From the NCBI RefSeq assembly GCF_002846395.1, contig NZ_PJMU01000001.1, positions 1,426,001 to 1,490,000 on the forward strand: DNA of 64,000 bases, given 5' to 3'. This DNA comes from Pontibacter ramchanderi (GTDB taxonomy: Bacteria > Bacteroidota > Bacteroidia > Cytophagales > Hymenobacteraceae). The notes under the pieces are model-generated. The model saw nothing but the letters and a program-made list of their open reading frames with translations, ran no database searches and was not told where the DNA came from. Below, piece after piece: positions 49,264-58,346 of this stretch. Each line of letters opens with the position of its first letter. Position 1 is the stretch's first letter. The position numbers and the translations under genes were made by a program.

Positions 49264-51543
49264 TTACGCGCTGGCGTTTTGCTTCTGCTGCAAACGGATC
49301 AGGTTAAGCGCTGAACCAGCCTTGAACCACTCGATCTGTCCTTCGTTGTAGGTATGGTTTACCATAAAGGCATCCTGAGAACCGTCTTTGTGCGTCAGAA
49401 CCACTTTCAGTGGAACGCCAGGCGTGAAGTTCTCCAGACCCAGGATATCGATTGTGTCGTTCTCCTCGATCAAGTCGTAATCCGCTTTGTTGGCGAACGT
49501 AAGACCTAACATACCTTGCTTCTTCAGGTTGGTTTCGTGGATACGTGCAAAAGATTTCACGATAACCGCACGAACACCCAGGTGGCGTGGCTCCATGGCC
49601 GCGTGCTCACGAGATGAACCCTCACCGTAGTTCTCGTCGCCTACTACTACTGTACCGATGCCGGCAGCTTTGTAGGTACGGGCAGTTGCAGGTACTGTGT
49701 CGTATCCGCGGGTCATGTCGTTGTATACCTTGTTGGCCTCACCGTTAAACGCGTTGATCGCACCGATCAGCATGTTGTTGGAGATGTTGTCCAGGTGACC
49801 ACGGTACTTCAACCACGGACCAGCCATAGAAATGTGGTCAGTCGTACACTTGCCTTGTGCTTTGATGAGCAGCTTCAGACCTTTCAGGTCAGTGCCTTCC
49901 CATGGCTTAAAGCCTTCCAGCAATTGCAGGCGGTCAGACTTCGGATCCACTACTACCTCCACGCTGCTACCGTCTTCTGCTGGGGCTACATAGCCTGCAT
50001 CTTCTACGGCAAAGCCCTGCGGAGGCAATTCAACACCTACTGGCTCGTCCAGCATCACCTCTTCCCCATCCGCGTTGATCAGCTTATCAACCAGTGGGTT
50101 AAAGGTCAGGTCACCGGCAATGGCGAAAGCCGTTACGATCTCAGGAGAGGCCACGAACGCGTGCGTGTTCGGGTTGCCGTCGTTACGCTTGGCGAAGTTA
50201 CGGTTAAACGATGTAATGATCGAGTTCTTGCGGGTTGGGTCGTCGGTGTGACGGGCCCACTGTCCGATGCATGGACCGCAGGCGTTTGCCAGCACCACAC
50301 CGCCCATCTGCGCGAATGTATCCAACAGACCATCGCGGGCTGTAGTATAGCGTACCAGTTCAGAACCCGGCGTGATGGTGAATTCAGCCTGAGCTACCAG
50401 TTTCTTAGATACCGCCTGCTCAGCAATAGAAGCTGAACGGGTCAGGTCCTCGTAAGAAGAGTTGGTGCATGAACCGATCAAGCCTACCTCAAGTTTAGCT
50501 GGCCAGTTGTGCTCTTTTACTACAGCGGCGAACTGCGAGATTGGCCAGGCTGCGTCTGGTGTAAACGGACCGTTTACGTGTGGCTCCAGTGTACTCAGGT
50601 CGATCTCGATCAATTGGTCGTAGAACGAAGCTGGGTCCGCGTATACCTCGTCGTCAGCACGCAGGTACTGAGCTACTTCGTCGGCCATACCTACCACTTC
50701 TTCGCGGTTGGTGGCACGCAGGTAAGCACGCATGCTGTCGTCGTAGGCAAATACCGAAGTAGTCGCACCAATCTCAGCACCCATGTTACAGATTGTACCT
50801 TTACCAGTACAAGACATGGACTCAGCGCCTTCGCCGAAATACTCCACGATCGCGCCTGTACCACCTTTTACAGTCAGGATACCAGCTACTTTCAGGATCA
50901 CATCTTTCGGGGAAGTCCAGCCGTTCATTTTGCCGGTCAGTTTCACACCAATCACTTTCGGGAACTTCAGCTCCCAGGCCATACCGGCCATTACGTCCAC
51001 GGCGTCAGCACCACCTACACCGATCGCTACCATACCCAAGCCGCCCGCGTTTGGCGTGTGCGAGTCGGTACCGATCATCATACCGCCCGGGAAGGCGTAG
51101 TTTTCGAGCACTACCTGGTGAATGATACCTGCACCCGGCTTCCAGAAACCGATGCCGTATTTGTTTGAAACAGAAGCCAGGAAATCGTATACTTCTTTGT
51201 TTTCGCTGTAAGCGTCCTGCAAGTCCTGGTCAGCACCTACGCGGGCCTGGATCAGGTGGTCGCAGTGCACGGTAGATGGTACGGCCACCTGCGGTTTGCC
51301 CGCCTGCATAAACTGAAGCAAGGCCATTTGTGCCGTTGCGTCCTGCATCGCCACCCTGTCTGGAGCGAAGTCCACATAGGACTTGCCGCGCTCGAAAGAC
51401 TGCGTCGCGTTACCATCGTAGAGGTGCGCGTATAAGATTTTCTCTGTCAGGGTAAGCGGTCTGCCTACTGCGTTACGGGCAGCATTCACGCGCTCGGCCA
51501 TCCCGGCATACACTGCCTTGATCATTCCTAAATCAAATGCCAT
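49264..51543 (-). CDS. acn: Aconitate hydratase (mitochondrial-type aconitase)
   Basis: 759 residues, matching the length of the mitochondrial-type enzyme rather than AcnA (about 890) or AcnB (about 860). Iron-sulfur ligands are visible in IGSCTNSS and [10 protein letters not shown]. Substrate-binding segments [12 protein letters not shown] and [22 protein letters not shown] are intact. The enzyme isomerises citrate and isocitrate in the TCA cycle. It is transcribed alone from a recognisable promoter. The AGGTATA motif is scarce here (two copies in 2.3 kb), as in other strongly conserved genes of this window. Confidence 0.97.
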   Translation of the reverse strand: MAFDLGMIKAVYAGMAERVNAARNAVGRPLTLTEKILYAHLYDGNATQSFERGKSYVDFAPDRVAMQDATAQMALLQFMQAGKPQVAVPSTVHCDHLIQARVGADQDLQDAYSENKEVYDFLASVSNKYGIGFWKPGAGIIHQVVLENYAFPGGMMIGTDSHTPNAGGLGMVAIGVGGADAVDVMAGMAWELKFPKVIGVKLTGKMNGWTSPKDVILKVAGILTVKGGTGAIVEYFGEGAESMSCTGKGTICNMGAEIGATTSVFAYDDSMRAYLRATNREEVVGMADEVAQYLRADDEVYADPASFYDQLIEIDLSTLEPHVNGPFTPDAAWPISQFAAVVKEHNWPAKLEVGLIGSCTNSSYEDLTRSASIAEQAVSKKLVAQAEFTITPGSELVRYTTARDGLLDTFAQMGGVVLANACGPCIGQWARHTDDPTRKNSIITSFNRNFAKRNDGNPNTHAFVASPEIVTAFAIAGDLTFNPLVDKLINADGEEVMLDEPVGVELPPQGFAVEDAGYVAPAEDGSSVEVVVDPKSDRLQLLEGFKPWEGTDLKGLKLLIKAQGKCTTDHISMAGPWLKYRGHLDNISNNMLIGAINAFNGEANKVYNDMTRGYDTVPATARTYKAAGIGTVVVGDENYGEGSSREHAAMEPRHLGVRAVIVKSFARIHETNLKKQGMLGLTFANKADYDLIEENDTIDILGLENFTPGVPLKVVLTHKDGSQDAFMVNHTYNEGQIEWFKAGSALNLIRLQQKQNASA

Positions 51544-51588
51544 AGTTTTGCTATTGTTATTATGTTTAATGCTTCGTTGTGAAGTTTA

Positions 51589-51596
51589 CAAATGTA
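51589..51596 (-). promoter_or_regulatory. -7 promoter box of the aconitase gene
   Basis: On the minus strand TACATTTG matches TAnnTTTG exactly. A TTG lies about 21 bases further upstream. The predicted start near 51582 gives a leader of about 40 bases. Confidence 0.55.
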
Positions 51597-51712
51597 CGAA
51601 ATATGCCTGTTTAAGCACAACATTAGCCGCGATGAATATAACATTTCCGCATCCGGGCAAGCTAATTGTTGCATATTTCGCTTTTCACGAATTCATCTGT
51701 TAATTTTGCCGT

Positions 51713-52978
51713 ATGAAACTTACTTGTTTTAATACCCCAATGAGGCTGATTTTGTTGTTAACACTGTCCGCTACGCAGCTTTTAACTTCCTGTGGCTCTT
51801 CCACATCTACCGATAACACCTTACAACCCGGTCCGTGGCGCGTGGCGCTGCAGGCACAGGGTCAGGAAATCCCGTTCATCATGGAAGCCGAGGAGCAGAA
51901 CGGCAAAACGGTGCTATACCTGATCAACGCCGACGAACGCATTCTGGTAGACGAATTTCACCAGGAGGGCGACTCACTTCGTATCCGGCTGCACATCTTC
52001 GACGCTGACCTGATTGCGAAGGTAGACGACGACAAGATGGCGGGCCGCTTTACCAGAAATGACCTGGCCTATCGCTATTCGGTTCCGTTTGTAGCGGAGC
52101 ACGGCAATGCCAACCGTTTTAAGGCTAACCCCGACCCTGCCAGCTATACCTACACCGGCAAGTGGGAGGTGGTTTTCACCGAGCCGGATGGCAAGCAGTA
52201 CAACGCGATCGGTATATTTGAGCAGAAAGACAACCACGTAACCGGCACTTTCCTGACCGAGACAGGCGACTACCGCTACCTCGAAGGACAAGTGGAAGGC
52301 AATGGGCTGAAGGTGTCGACGTTTGACGGCAACCACGCCTACCTGTTCACGGCCACGCCAACAGATAACGACAACCTGAGCGGCCATTTTTACTCCGGCC
52401 CTTCGCACCACGAAACCTGGGTAGCCAAGCGCAACGAAAATGCTGAACTGGCCAATGCCAACGAACTGACTTTCCTGAAGCCTGGCCACGAGTCGCTGGA
52501 ATTCACCTTCCCTGACCTGGAGGGCAAGCAAGTATCGTTGTCGGATGAGAAGTACAAAGGCAAAGTGGTGCTGGTGCAGCTGCTCGGCTCCTGGTGCCCG
52601 AACTGTATGGACGAGACCCAGTTTCTGGCACCATACTATGCCAAGAATAAAGACCGCGGTCTGGAGATAATCGGCCTGGGCTTTGAGCGCGCCAAGGGCT
52701 ACGAGCAAGCGGTACCGCGCCTGAATAAAATGAAGGACCGCTTCAACATTGAATACGACTTGCTCTACGCAGGTACATCCGATAAAGAGGCAGCTGCACA
52801 GGCGCTTCCGGCGCTCAACCACGTCCTCTCCTTCCCAACCACTATCTACATCGACCGCCAGGGCAAGGTGCGCAAGATCCACACAGGCTTCTCGGGCCCC
52901 GGCACAGGCAAATACTACGAAGAGTGGGTAACGGATTTTAACAAGACGATGGACGAGTTACTGGCCGAGGAAATTTAA
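51713..52978 (+). CDS. Lipoprotein with TlpA-like thioredoxin domain
   Basis: 421 residues. A lipoprotein signal ends in LLTSC. Residues of about 40-245 contain beta-rich repeats of the kind in which similar halves recur (GPWRVALQAQGQEIPFIMEA, then GKWEVVFTEPDGKQYNAIG). The C-terminal 150 residues form a TlpA/AhpC-like domain with the redox motif WCPNC at 294-298. It should be a periplasm-facing thiol-disulfide or peroxiredoxin-type protein attached to a membrane. A TAATTTTG box at 51701-51708 ends four bases before this ATG, so the downstream in-frame ATG at 51740 (MRLILLLTL) may be the true start. Confidence 0.85.
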   Translation: MKLTCFNTPMRLILLLTLSATQLLTSCGSSTSTDNTLQPGPWRVALQAQGQEIPFIMEAEEQNGKTVLYLINADERILVDEFHQEGDSLRIRLHIFDADLIAKVDDDKMAGRFTRNDLAYRYSVPFVAEHGNANRFKANPDPASYTYTGKWEVVFTEPDGKQYNAIGIFEQKDNHVTGTFLTETGDYRYLEGQVEGNGLKVSTFDGNHAYLFTATPTDNDNLSGHFYSGPSHHETWVAKRNENAELANANELTFLKPGHESLEFTFPDLEGKQVSLSDEKYKGKVVLVQLLGSWCPNCMDETQFLAPYYAKNKDRGLEIIGLGFERAKGYEQAVPRLNKMKDRFNIEYDLLYAGTSDKEAAAQALPALNHVLSFPTTIYIDRQGKVRKIHTGFSGPGTGKYYEEWVTDFNKTMDELLAEEI

Positions 52979-53008
52979 TTGTTGATTGTTAATTGTTGAT
53001 TGTTTGAT
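52976..53008. repeat. TTGTTGATTGTTAATTGTTG repeat
   Basis: The sequence directly after the stop repeats the AATTGTTGATTGTT unit seen at 9.6 and 57.6 kb. No ORF or terminator stem is attached to it. Confidence 0.6.
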
Positions 53009-53056
53009 CGGCAGGTATGGCAAAGGCCGCTACTGGTGCAGTAGCGGCCTTTGTAG

Positions 53057-53680
53057 TTATAATGGCTTACGAAGCCGCACGATCCGAAAGGTGCCTCCAA
53101 AAGCAGCTGGCTCGTTTAATTCCATCTGCAGCGAGGTATGGCTGACGATGTTGCCAATGCTGCGATTCACATCAGAGAACAATGTGCTGGCAACTTGATT
53201 GAAAAGGCGGCGCAGCAGCGAGGGCTTCTGTCCGTCTGGCAGGAACTTGTCGAAGACCACGACCGTGCCGCTCGGTTTTAGTACCCGCTCCACTTCACGT
53301 ATGCAGGCTACCGGGTCAGGTATAACCGCGATGATCAGGTGCAGCACTACGGCATCAAAACTGTTGTCGGGGTAGCTGAGCTTTTGGCCGTCCATCACGT
53401 GTGCCTCCACAGGTATAGCCAGTTGCTCGGCACGGGCTTTCAGTTTGGTGATCATGCCAGGCGTGATGTCGTTGGCGGTGATGCGGGTATAGCCTTTCAG
53501 GTATGGGAGATCCAGCCCTGTGCCTGCTCCAACAATTAGGATGGCGTCGTCAGGATGAACCTGCAGCAGTTCGATAGAGCGCTTACGGTGCTTGCGGAAA
53601 ATACGGTCAGCGATGAGATCGTAAATCGGCAGGTAGAAGGTATAGCGCAGCCGGTTCCAGGTGTTGGTGTTGACACTCAT
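53057..53680 (-). CDS. Class I SAM-dependent methyltransferase (UbiE/PmtA-like)
   Basis: 207 residues, one Rossmann-like methyltransferase domain. ILIVGAGTGLDLPYL is motif I, ITANDITPGMI holds the acidic residue binding the ribose, FDAVVLHLIIAVIPDPVACI is the post-motif region and VLKPSGTVVVFDKFLP is motif III. The layout resembles UbiE or phospholipid N-methyltransferases; the acceptor is not defined. It is a single gene. Confidence 0.88.
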   Translation of the reverse strand: MSVNTNTWNRLRYTFYLPIYDLIADRIFRKHRKRSIELLQVHPDDAILIVGAGTGLDLPYLKGYTRITANDITPGMITKLKARAEQLAIPVEAHVMDGQKLSYPDNSFDAVVLHLIIAVIPDPVACIREVERVLKPSGTVVVFDKFLPDGQKPSLLRRLFNQVASTLFSDVNRSIGNIVSHTSLQMELNEPAAFGGTFRIVRLRKPL

Positions 53681-54077
53681 TTTTCATAGGGTATTTTGTA
53701 CACGCAAAATTACCTACGCCCCTGTTTCTCAAGCTTACAAATTTCAGAGTAGTTTTTACAGATATTACTTTTTAGCTAGGTATAGGTTTAGCCGGTAGAA
53801 ATAGTGACTTTTTACCTGTCATCTCGACAGCATGGAGGGATCTGGATTATTTTGGAGTGTAGGCACTATTTCAGATTTCTCACTAGCGTTCGAAATGACA
53901 AAGAAATTGTGAGCGACACATAAGTTATGAAGCAGGTCCACCTCTACTTGTCAGGTATAGGTATGGCTCATATCTTAGACTCTCGCGGGAACCCCCGAAA
54001 TGCTTCGGGGCAGGTGCGCACACTGCGAGGTCATAACCGAACGTTCAAAACAATTTAACCATCAACAATTTAACAAT
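53681..54077. other. Intergenic region with repeats and no gene
   Basis: About 400 bp. It carries two AGGTATA copies (53778, 53953), the TGTCATCTCGA...TCGAAATGACA element at 53817-53900, a CCCCGAAATGCTTCGGGG hairpin near 53986-54003 and a CAATTTAACCATCAACAATT repeat before the polyprenyl synthase stop. Confidence 0.6.
53817..53900. repeat. 84-bp element with TGTCAT terminal inverted repeats
   Basis: TGTCATCTCGA (53817-53827) and TCGAAATGACA (53890-53900) are inverted with one mismatch. Its right end, TGTCATTTC-N7-AGTGAGAAATC on the other strand, recurs at 27189-27215. It looks like a small dispersed element without coding capacity. Confidence 0.55.
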
Positions 54078-55058
54078 TTATTTTTCCCTTTCGATGGTAT
54101 AAGCGATGAGTTGCTCCAGCGAGTGGCGCGACGGGGAAGCCGGGAAGGTATGGAGAATGGCGAGTGCCTCGGCATGGTAGCGGTTCATCACCTCGATGGT
54201 GTATTGAATACCGCCGGAGGCTTTCACGTAATCGATCACCTGCTGCACGCGTTTATTATCACCGTTGTTGTTCTTTACGTTGTAAATCACGCGGCGGCGG
54301 GTCATCCAGTCGGCTTCGCGCAGGGCATGGATCAAGGGCAGGGTCATCTTCTTTTCCTTGATGTCGATGCCCACTGGTTTACCGATCTCAGCGGTACCGT
54401 AGTCGAACAGGTCGTCTTTGATCTGGAAGGCGATGCCCACTTTCTCACCGAACAAACGTGCTTTCTCGATATCTTCTTTCGAAGCGCCGGCCGAAGCAGC
54501 GCCTACGGCACAGCAGGAAGCAATAAGTGAGGCGGTTTTCTGGCGGATGATATCGAAATACACACTCTCGTCAATATCCAGACGACGGGCTTTCTCAATC
54601 TGCAGCAACTCTCCTTCACTCATCTCCCGCACGGCATTCGACACGATCTTGAGCAGCTCGAAATCGTCGTTTTGCAGCGATAGCAAGAGGCCTTTGGAGA
54701 GCAGGTAGTCACCTACCAGCACAGCAATCTTATTTTTCCAGAGGGCGTTAACGGAGAAGAAACCGCGGCGGTAATTGGCCTCGTCCACCACGTCGTCATG
54801 CACGAGGGTGGCCGTGTGCAGCAGCTCAATAAGGGCAGCCCCGCGGTAGGTGGCATCGCCAATGGCATCGCCGCGGAAGAGCTTGGCCATGAAGAACACA
54901 AACATGGGCCGCATCTGCTTGCCTTTGCGCTTTACGATGTAGCTCATGATCTTATCGAGCAGCAGTACCTTAGACTTCATCGAAGTCCTGAACTTCTTCT
55001 CGAACAGCTCCATCTCCTGGGCAATGGGCGCTTGTATTTCCTTTAGGCTAATGCTCAT
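54078..55058 (-). CDS. Polyprenyl diphosphate synthase
   Basis: About 326 residues from the ATG at 55058 (MSISLKEIQAPI); a longer form starting at 55100 is possible. The two aspartate-rich motifs are DDVVDE (after LLHTATLVH) and DDLFDY (after AFQIK), with GKQMRPMFVFF near the N terminus. The short residues before the first motif suggest a long-chain product, as used for the menaquinone side chain, but chain length cannot be fixed by eye. The protein condenses isopentenyl diphosphate units in the cytosol or at the membrane. Confidence 0.92.
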   Translation of the reverse strand: MSISLKEIQAPIAQEMELFEKKFRTSMKSKVLLLDKIMSYIVKRKGKQMRPMFVFFMAKLFRGDAIGDATYRGAALIELLHTATLVHDDVVDEANYRRGFFSVNALWKNKIAVLVGDYLLSKGLLLSLQNDDFELLKIVSNAVREMSEGELLQIEKARRLDIDESVYFDIIRQKTASLIASCCAVGAASAGASKEDIEKARLFGEKVGIAFQIKDDLFDYGTAEIGKPVGIDIKEKKMTLPLIHALREADWMTRRRVIYNVKNNNGDNKRVQQVIDYVKASGGIQYTIEVMNRYHAEALAILHTFPASPSRHSLEQLIAYTIEREK

Positions 55059-55237
55059 GCGATATTCCGCAATATTACTAGGTGCGGGGGTCGTTTCCAA
55101 ACAAGTATAGCAAATCAGCGTTTAAATAATCGTAAGTTGAGCATAGCGGTGTCGTTTACCAACAGCATGGCCCCATGCTGGTTCGCCGCTAACTTAAAAT
55201 AACTAACTTGCCTTCTGATAACCCAGCGCATCTTGCC

Positions 55238-56095
55238 ATGGCAGACACACTCAAAGTAGACTTCGTGGTATACCCGGAGCACGAGCGTCCGTTTACCGCT
55301 GACGCCACCTTTACCCAGGACGGCAACAAAAAGCCCGTCGTGCTCTATACCCACGGCTTTAAAGGATTTAAGGACTGGGGGCACTTCAACCTGCTGGCAG
55401 ATTACTTTGCCCGGCAAGGCTTTGTGTTCATCAAGTTCAACTTCTCGCACAACGGCACCAGCATCGATAACGATTCGGACCTGCACGACATGGAGGCTTT
55501 CGGACGCAACAACTTCAGCATCGAACTCGATGACCTGAAGGCGATCATCGACCTGGTGCACGACGAAGAAGGGCCGCTGCCGCAAAACGAGATGAACCTG
55601 GACCGCATCTACCTCATCGGTCATAGCCGCGGGGGTGGGTCTGTTATTCTCAAAGCTGCCGAAGACGAGCGGGTGCGGGCGCTGGCCACCTGGGCGGCTG
55701 TAAACAATTTCGACCAGCGCTGGGACGAGCTGGAAAAAGACTCCTGGAAAGAAGAGGGTGTGCAGTGGGTGACCAATGCCCGCACAGGTATACGCATGCC
55801 GCTTTATTACCAGATCGTGGAGGATTACCTGGCCAATGTGGAGCGTCTGGAGATTCCGACAGTGATCCAGAAAATGCAGCAACCCCTGCTCATTCTCCAT
55901 GGCGAGGAAGACGAAACCCTGCCCGTGAAAATGGCTCACGACCTGCATACCTGGAAGCCGGACGCCGAGCTGCACCTGCTGCCTGGTGCCGACCACTCTT
56001 TTGGCGGACAACACCCTTACGAGCAACACGAACTGCCCACGGCAGCCAAAGCCGCAGCCGACCTGAGTATCGCCTTTTTCAACAAACATGCCTAA
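55238..56095 (+). CDS. Alpha/beta-hydrolase family protein
   Basis: 285 residues. LYTHGFKGFKDWG holds the oxyanion region, GHSRGGG the nucleophile elbow (Ser), ILHGEEDETLP the acid and ADHSFGG the catalytic His. The architecture is that of dienelactone-hydrolase-like or acyl-peptidase-like esterases, without signal peptide. I chose the ATG at 55238 rather than a TTG ten codons upstream. The stop overlaps folK by eight bases (ATGCCTAA), so both are co-translated, although a metabolic connection is not evident. Confidence 0.88.
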   Translation: MADTLKVDFVVYPEHERPFTADATFTQDGNKKPVVLYTHGFKGFKDWGHFNLLADYFARQGFVFIKFNFSHNGTSIDNDSDLHDMEAFGRNNFSIELDDLKAIIDLVHDEEGPLPQNEMNLDRIYLIGHSRGGGSVILKAAEDERVRALATWAAVNNFDQRWDELEKDSWKEEGVQWVTNARTGIRMPLYYQIVEDYLANVERLEIPTVIQKMQQPLLILHGEEDETLPVKMAHDLHTWKPDAELHLLPGADHSFGGQHPYEQHELPTAAKAAADLSIAFFNKHA

Positions 56096-56582
56096 GCTAT
56101 ACCTGCTGCTGGGCGGCAACCTCGGTGACCGCCCGCTATACCTGTCCCATGCCCGCGAACGCATTGCCGCTCAAATCGGCTCCATTGCACAGAGCTCTGC
56201 CCTGTACGAAACTGCCGCCTGGGGAAAGACGGACCAACCCGCTTTTCTGAACCAGGTGCTGGAGGTACAAACTGACTTGAGCCCCGAACAGGTGCTGCAA
56301 GGTATACACGGGATCGAGCAGGAACTGGGCCGCATCCGGCACGAGCACTGGGGGGCACGCGTGATTGATATTGACATCCTGTTCTACGACCAACTGGTGT
56401 TGCAATCGCAGCGTCTGACCATTCCGCACCCACAACTACACCTCCGCCGGTTCACCCTGTTGCCGTTGAGCGAGATCGCCCCGCATTTGCTGCACCCAGC
56501 CCTGAACACAACTGTTACACAGCTTCTGCAAGACTGTCCGGATGAACTGCCTGTCCAGGTATACGATCCGGCAGCTGACTAA
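56088..56582 (+). CDS. folK: 2-amino-4-hydroxy-6-hydroxymethyldihydropteridine pyrophosphokinase
   Basis: 164 residues. LLLGGNLGDR at the N terminus, SALYETAAWGKTDQPAFLNQ, LGRIRHEHWGARVIDIDILFYD and the PHPQLHLRRFTLLPL segment are the folate HPPK signature in order. The enzyme transfers pyrophosphate from ATP to the pterin in folate synthesis. It overlaps the upstream hydrolase by eight bases. A terminator follows 70 bp after the stop. Confidence 0.96.
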   Translation: MPKLYLLLGGNLGDRPLYLSHARERIAAQIGSIAQSSALYETAAWGKTDQPAFLNQVLEVQTDLSPEQVLQGIHGIEQELGRIRHEHWGARVIDIDILFYDQLVLQSQRLTIPHPQLHLRRFTLLPLSEIAPHLLHPALNTTVTQLLQDCPDELPVQVYDPAAD

Positions 56583-56653
56583 TTACTGGTCTCAAATCCC
56601 GAAAAACTTTCGCCTTCAGCTATACCTGGCTCTGCGTCATACACAGGGACCAT

Positions 56654-56692
56654 AAAAAAAGACCATTGCAGCAAACACTGCAATGGTCTTTA
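56654..56692. terminator. Bidirectional terminator between folK and fabD
   Basis: AAAGACCATTGCAG pairs with CTGCAATGGTCTTT across a 6-base loop. A-rich and T-containing flanks suit termination from both convergent genes. Confidence 0.85.
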
Positions 56693-56712
56693 TGATTAGC
56701 TCTAAATTAGCG

Positions 56713-57594
56713 CTATACCGCTGAGCTAACCTCAGCCGTGCGCTCTATCTTTTTCACGAGTCCCTGCAGCACTTTGCCTGGGCCGCACTCTATAAAATGT
56801 GTTGCACCGTCTGCTACCATCTGCTGTACCGATTGCGTCCAGCGTACGGGAGCTGTCAGCTGGCTGATAAGGTTTTGCTTGATCTCCTCTGGATCGGTGT
56901 GCGGCATGGCGTCTACGTTCTGGTAGATCGGGCAGATGCCCTGGCTGAAGGTGGTTTCGTTGATGGCTTTGGCCAGTTCCACTTCGGCTGGCTTCATCAG
57001 CGGAGAGTGGAAAGCACCACCCACCGGCAATGGCAGCGCACGCTTGGCGCCGGCTTCCTTCATCTTCTCACAGGCAATCTCTATCCCTTTGTTAGAACCG
57101 GAGATCACCAACTGGCCCGGGCAGTTGTAGTTGGCTGCTACCACCACTTCGCCTTCCACAGAGGCGCACACCTCTTCAACCTTCGCGTCGTCCAACCCAA
57201 GGATGGCCGCCATCGTGGATGGGTTGGCCTCGCAGGCTGCCTGCATCGCCATCGCTCTTTTGTACACGAGTCTCAGGCCATCCTCAAAGCTCAGCACCTT
57301 GCTGGCCACCAGCGCCGAGAACTCACCCAGCGAGTGACCGGCTACCATATCCGGGTTGAAATCCTGGGCAACGGCCGCCTGCGCCACGGAGTGCAGAAAG
57401 ATAGCTGGCTGTGTTACTCTCGTCTGCTTCAGTTCCTCTTCCGTTCCACTGAACATGATCTCTGTGATGTTAAAACCCAGGATCTCATTTGCTTTGTCGA
57501 ACAACTGTCGAGCCGTTTCGTGCTGCTCATACAAGTCCTTGCCCATGCCCACGAACTGCGACCCCTGTCCCGGGAAGATGTATGCCTTTTTCAT
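56713..57594 (-). CDS. fabD: Malonyl-CoA:ACP transacylase
   Basis: 293 residues. GQGSQ at 9-13, the nucleophile Ser88 in GHSLGEFSAL, the active-site Arg region (KRAMAMQAAC) and GAFHSPLM with the catalytic His are all present. FabD loads malonyl groups onto acyl carrier protein for fatty-acid synthesis. It stands alone, with a terminator 20 bp after the stop and TTGTTGATT repeats at its 5' side rather than a clear promoter. Confidence 0.97.
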   Translation of the reverse strand: MKKAYIFPGQGSQFVGMGKDLYEQHETARQLFDKANEILGFNITEIMFSGTEEELKQTRVTQPAIFLHSVAQAAVAQDFNPDMVAGHSLGEFSALVASKVLSFEDGLRLVYKRAMAMQAACEANPSTMAAILGLDDAKVEEVCASVEGEVVVAANYNCPGQLVISGSNKGIEIACEKMKEAGAKRALPLPVGGAFHSPLMKPAEVELAKAINETTFSQGICPIYQNVDAMPHTDPEEIKQNLISQLTAPVRWTQSVQQMVADGATHFIECGPGKVLQGLVKKIERTAEVSSAV

Positions 57595-57599
57595 GCTGA

Positions 57600-57917
57600 T
57601 ACTTATTGTTGATTGCTGATTGTTGATTGCTGATTGTTGATTGCTAATTGTTGATGGTTAAATTGTTAAATGGTTGAATTGTTAGATGGTTAAGAATTTA
57701 GGTGTGCTTACATATATGCCAAACCTATACCTGAGCTTAGGCTATACCTCTATTATACCTGCTCTTATGTTTGAGCTTACAGGTATAAGTACATTTCCTA
57801 TCGGCTCTACCTCTCCGCATAGCAAGGTATAAAAGGGGGCAATAAAGCCAGTAGCCGTTCGGACAAAGAAAGACCCAACAACCATTTAACCATCAACATT
57901 TTAACAATTGATCCAAT
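57600..57917. repeat. Intergenic block of TTGTTGATT and AGGTATA repeats
   Basis: Tandem-like TTGTTGATTGCTGATTG units run from about 57605 to 57690, changing into AAATTGTTAAATGGTTGAATT. Five copies of the AGGTATA motif follow at 57726, 57743, 57754, 57781 and 57825. AACAACCATTTAACCATCAAC near 57878-57898 is an inverted match to the left part. No gene is visible. Confidence 0.65.
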
Positions 57918-58346
57918 TTAATACGCCACAAACCGGGCCCGTTCTTCGGGGCTGGGCAGCATGCAGGCTTCGTTGCGTCCTGCTATGCGGTAGCGGTGTT
58001 TCGCGATGAAGCGGTACACAAAATTGCGGAAAGATAAGGGAATAAACCTGAAATAGTAAAGCGCCGACCACGGAAAATTGAGATGCCGGGCAATGCGCAG
58101 GGCGGCTTCGGACTCGGTGTAGAGCTGGCCGTTTTCAAAAAACAGAATGGAATCGGGCAGTGGATCAGGTACAAGCTGCTGCGGCACGAGCTGCTCCACC
58201 AATCCGGACTGCAAGGCGGCAAAATGCAGGTTTTGCCGCTCATTATACTTTAAGGCAATTTGAATGCTGGCCTGGCAAAAGCCACAGGTGCCATCGTAAA
58301 ACACGATGGGCAAACCCTGCAGCCGGTCCAGTTCCTCTTTTGTCAT
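57918..58346 (-). CDS. DCC family thiol-disulfide oxidoreductase
   Basis: 142 residues. VFYDGTCGFCQASIQ near the N terminus contains the CxxC pair Cys21-Cys24, placed as in the DCC (DUF393) family, which has a thioredoxin-like fold. The central hydrophobic region (FPWSALYYFRFIPLSF) and the basic C terminus (RFIAKHRYRIAGR) are also family features. The substrate is unknown. Its start overlaps the stop of the big T9SS protein by one base (TAATG), so the two are co-translated. Confidence 0.92.
   Translation of the reverse strand: MTKEELDRLQGLPIVFYDGTCGFCQASIQIALKYNERQNLHFAALQSGLVEQLVPQQLVPDPLPDSILFFENGQLYTESEAALRIARHLNFPWSALYYFRFIPLSFRNFVYRFIAKHRYRIAGRNEACMLPSPEERARFVAY

Noticed and set aside
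5048-56095. The identical ATGCCTAA overlap at 5048-5055 and 56088-56095 as a special signal
   Set aside because: Both are simple stop/start overlaps encoding MPK or MPKL starts; two cases in 64 kb are too few to mean more than ordinary translational coupling.
55115-56164. A 349-codon open frame antisense to the alpha/beta-hydrolase gene
   Set aside because: The plus-strand gene has complete hydrolase motifs and overlaps folK properly; the antisense frame has no recognisable feature.
57600-57700. TTGTTGATTGCTGATTG tandem units as a CRISPR array
   Set aside because: The units are short, contiguous and vary in sequence; there are no unique spacers of 25-40 bp and no cas genes.
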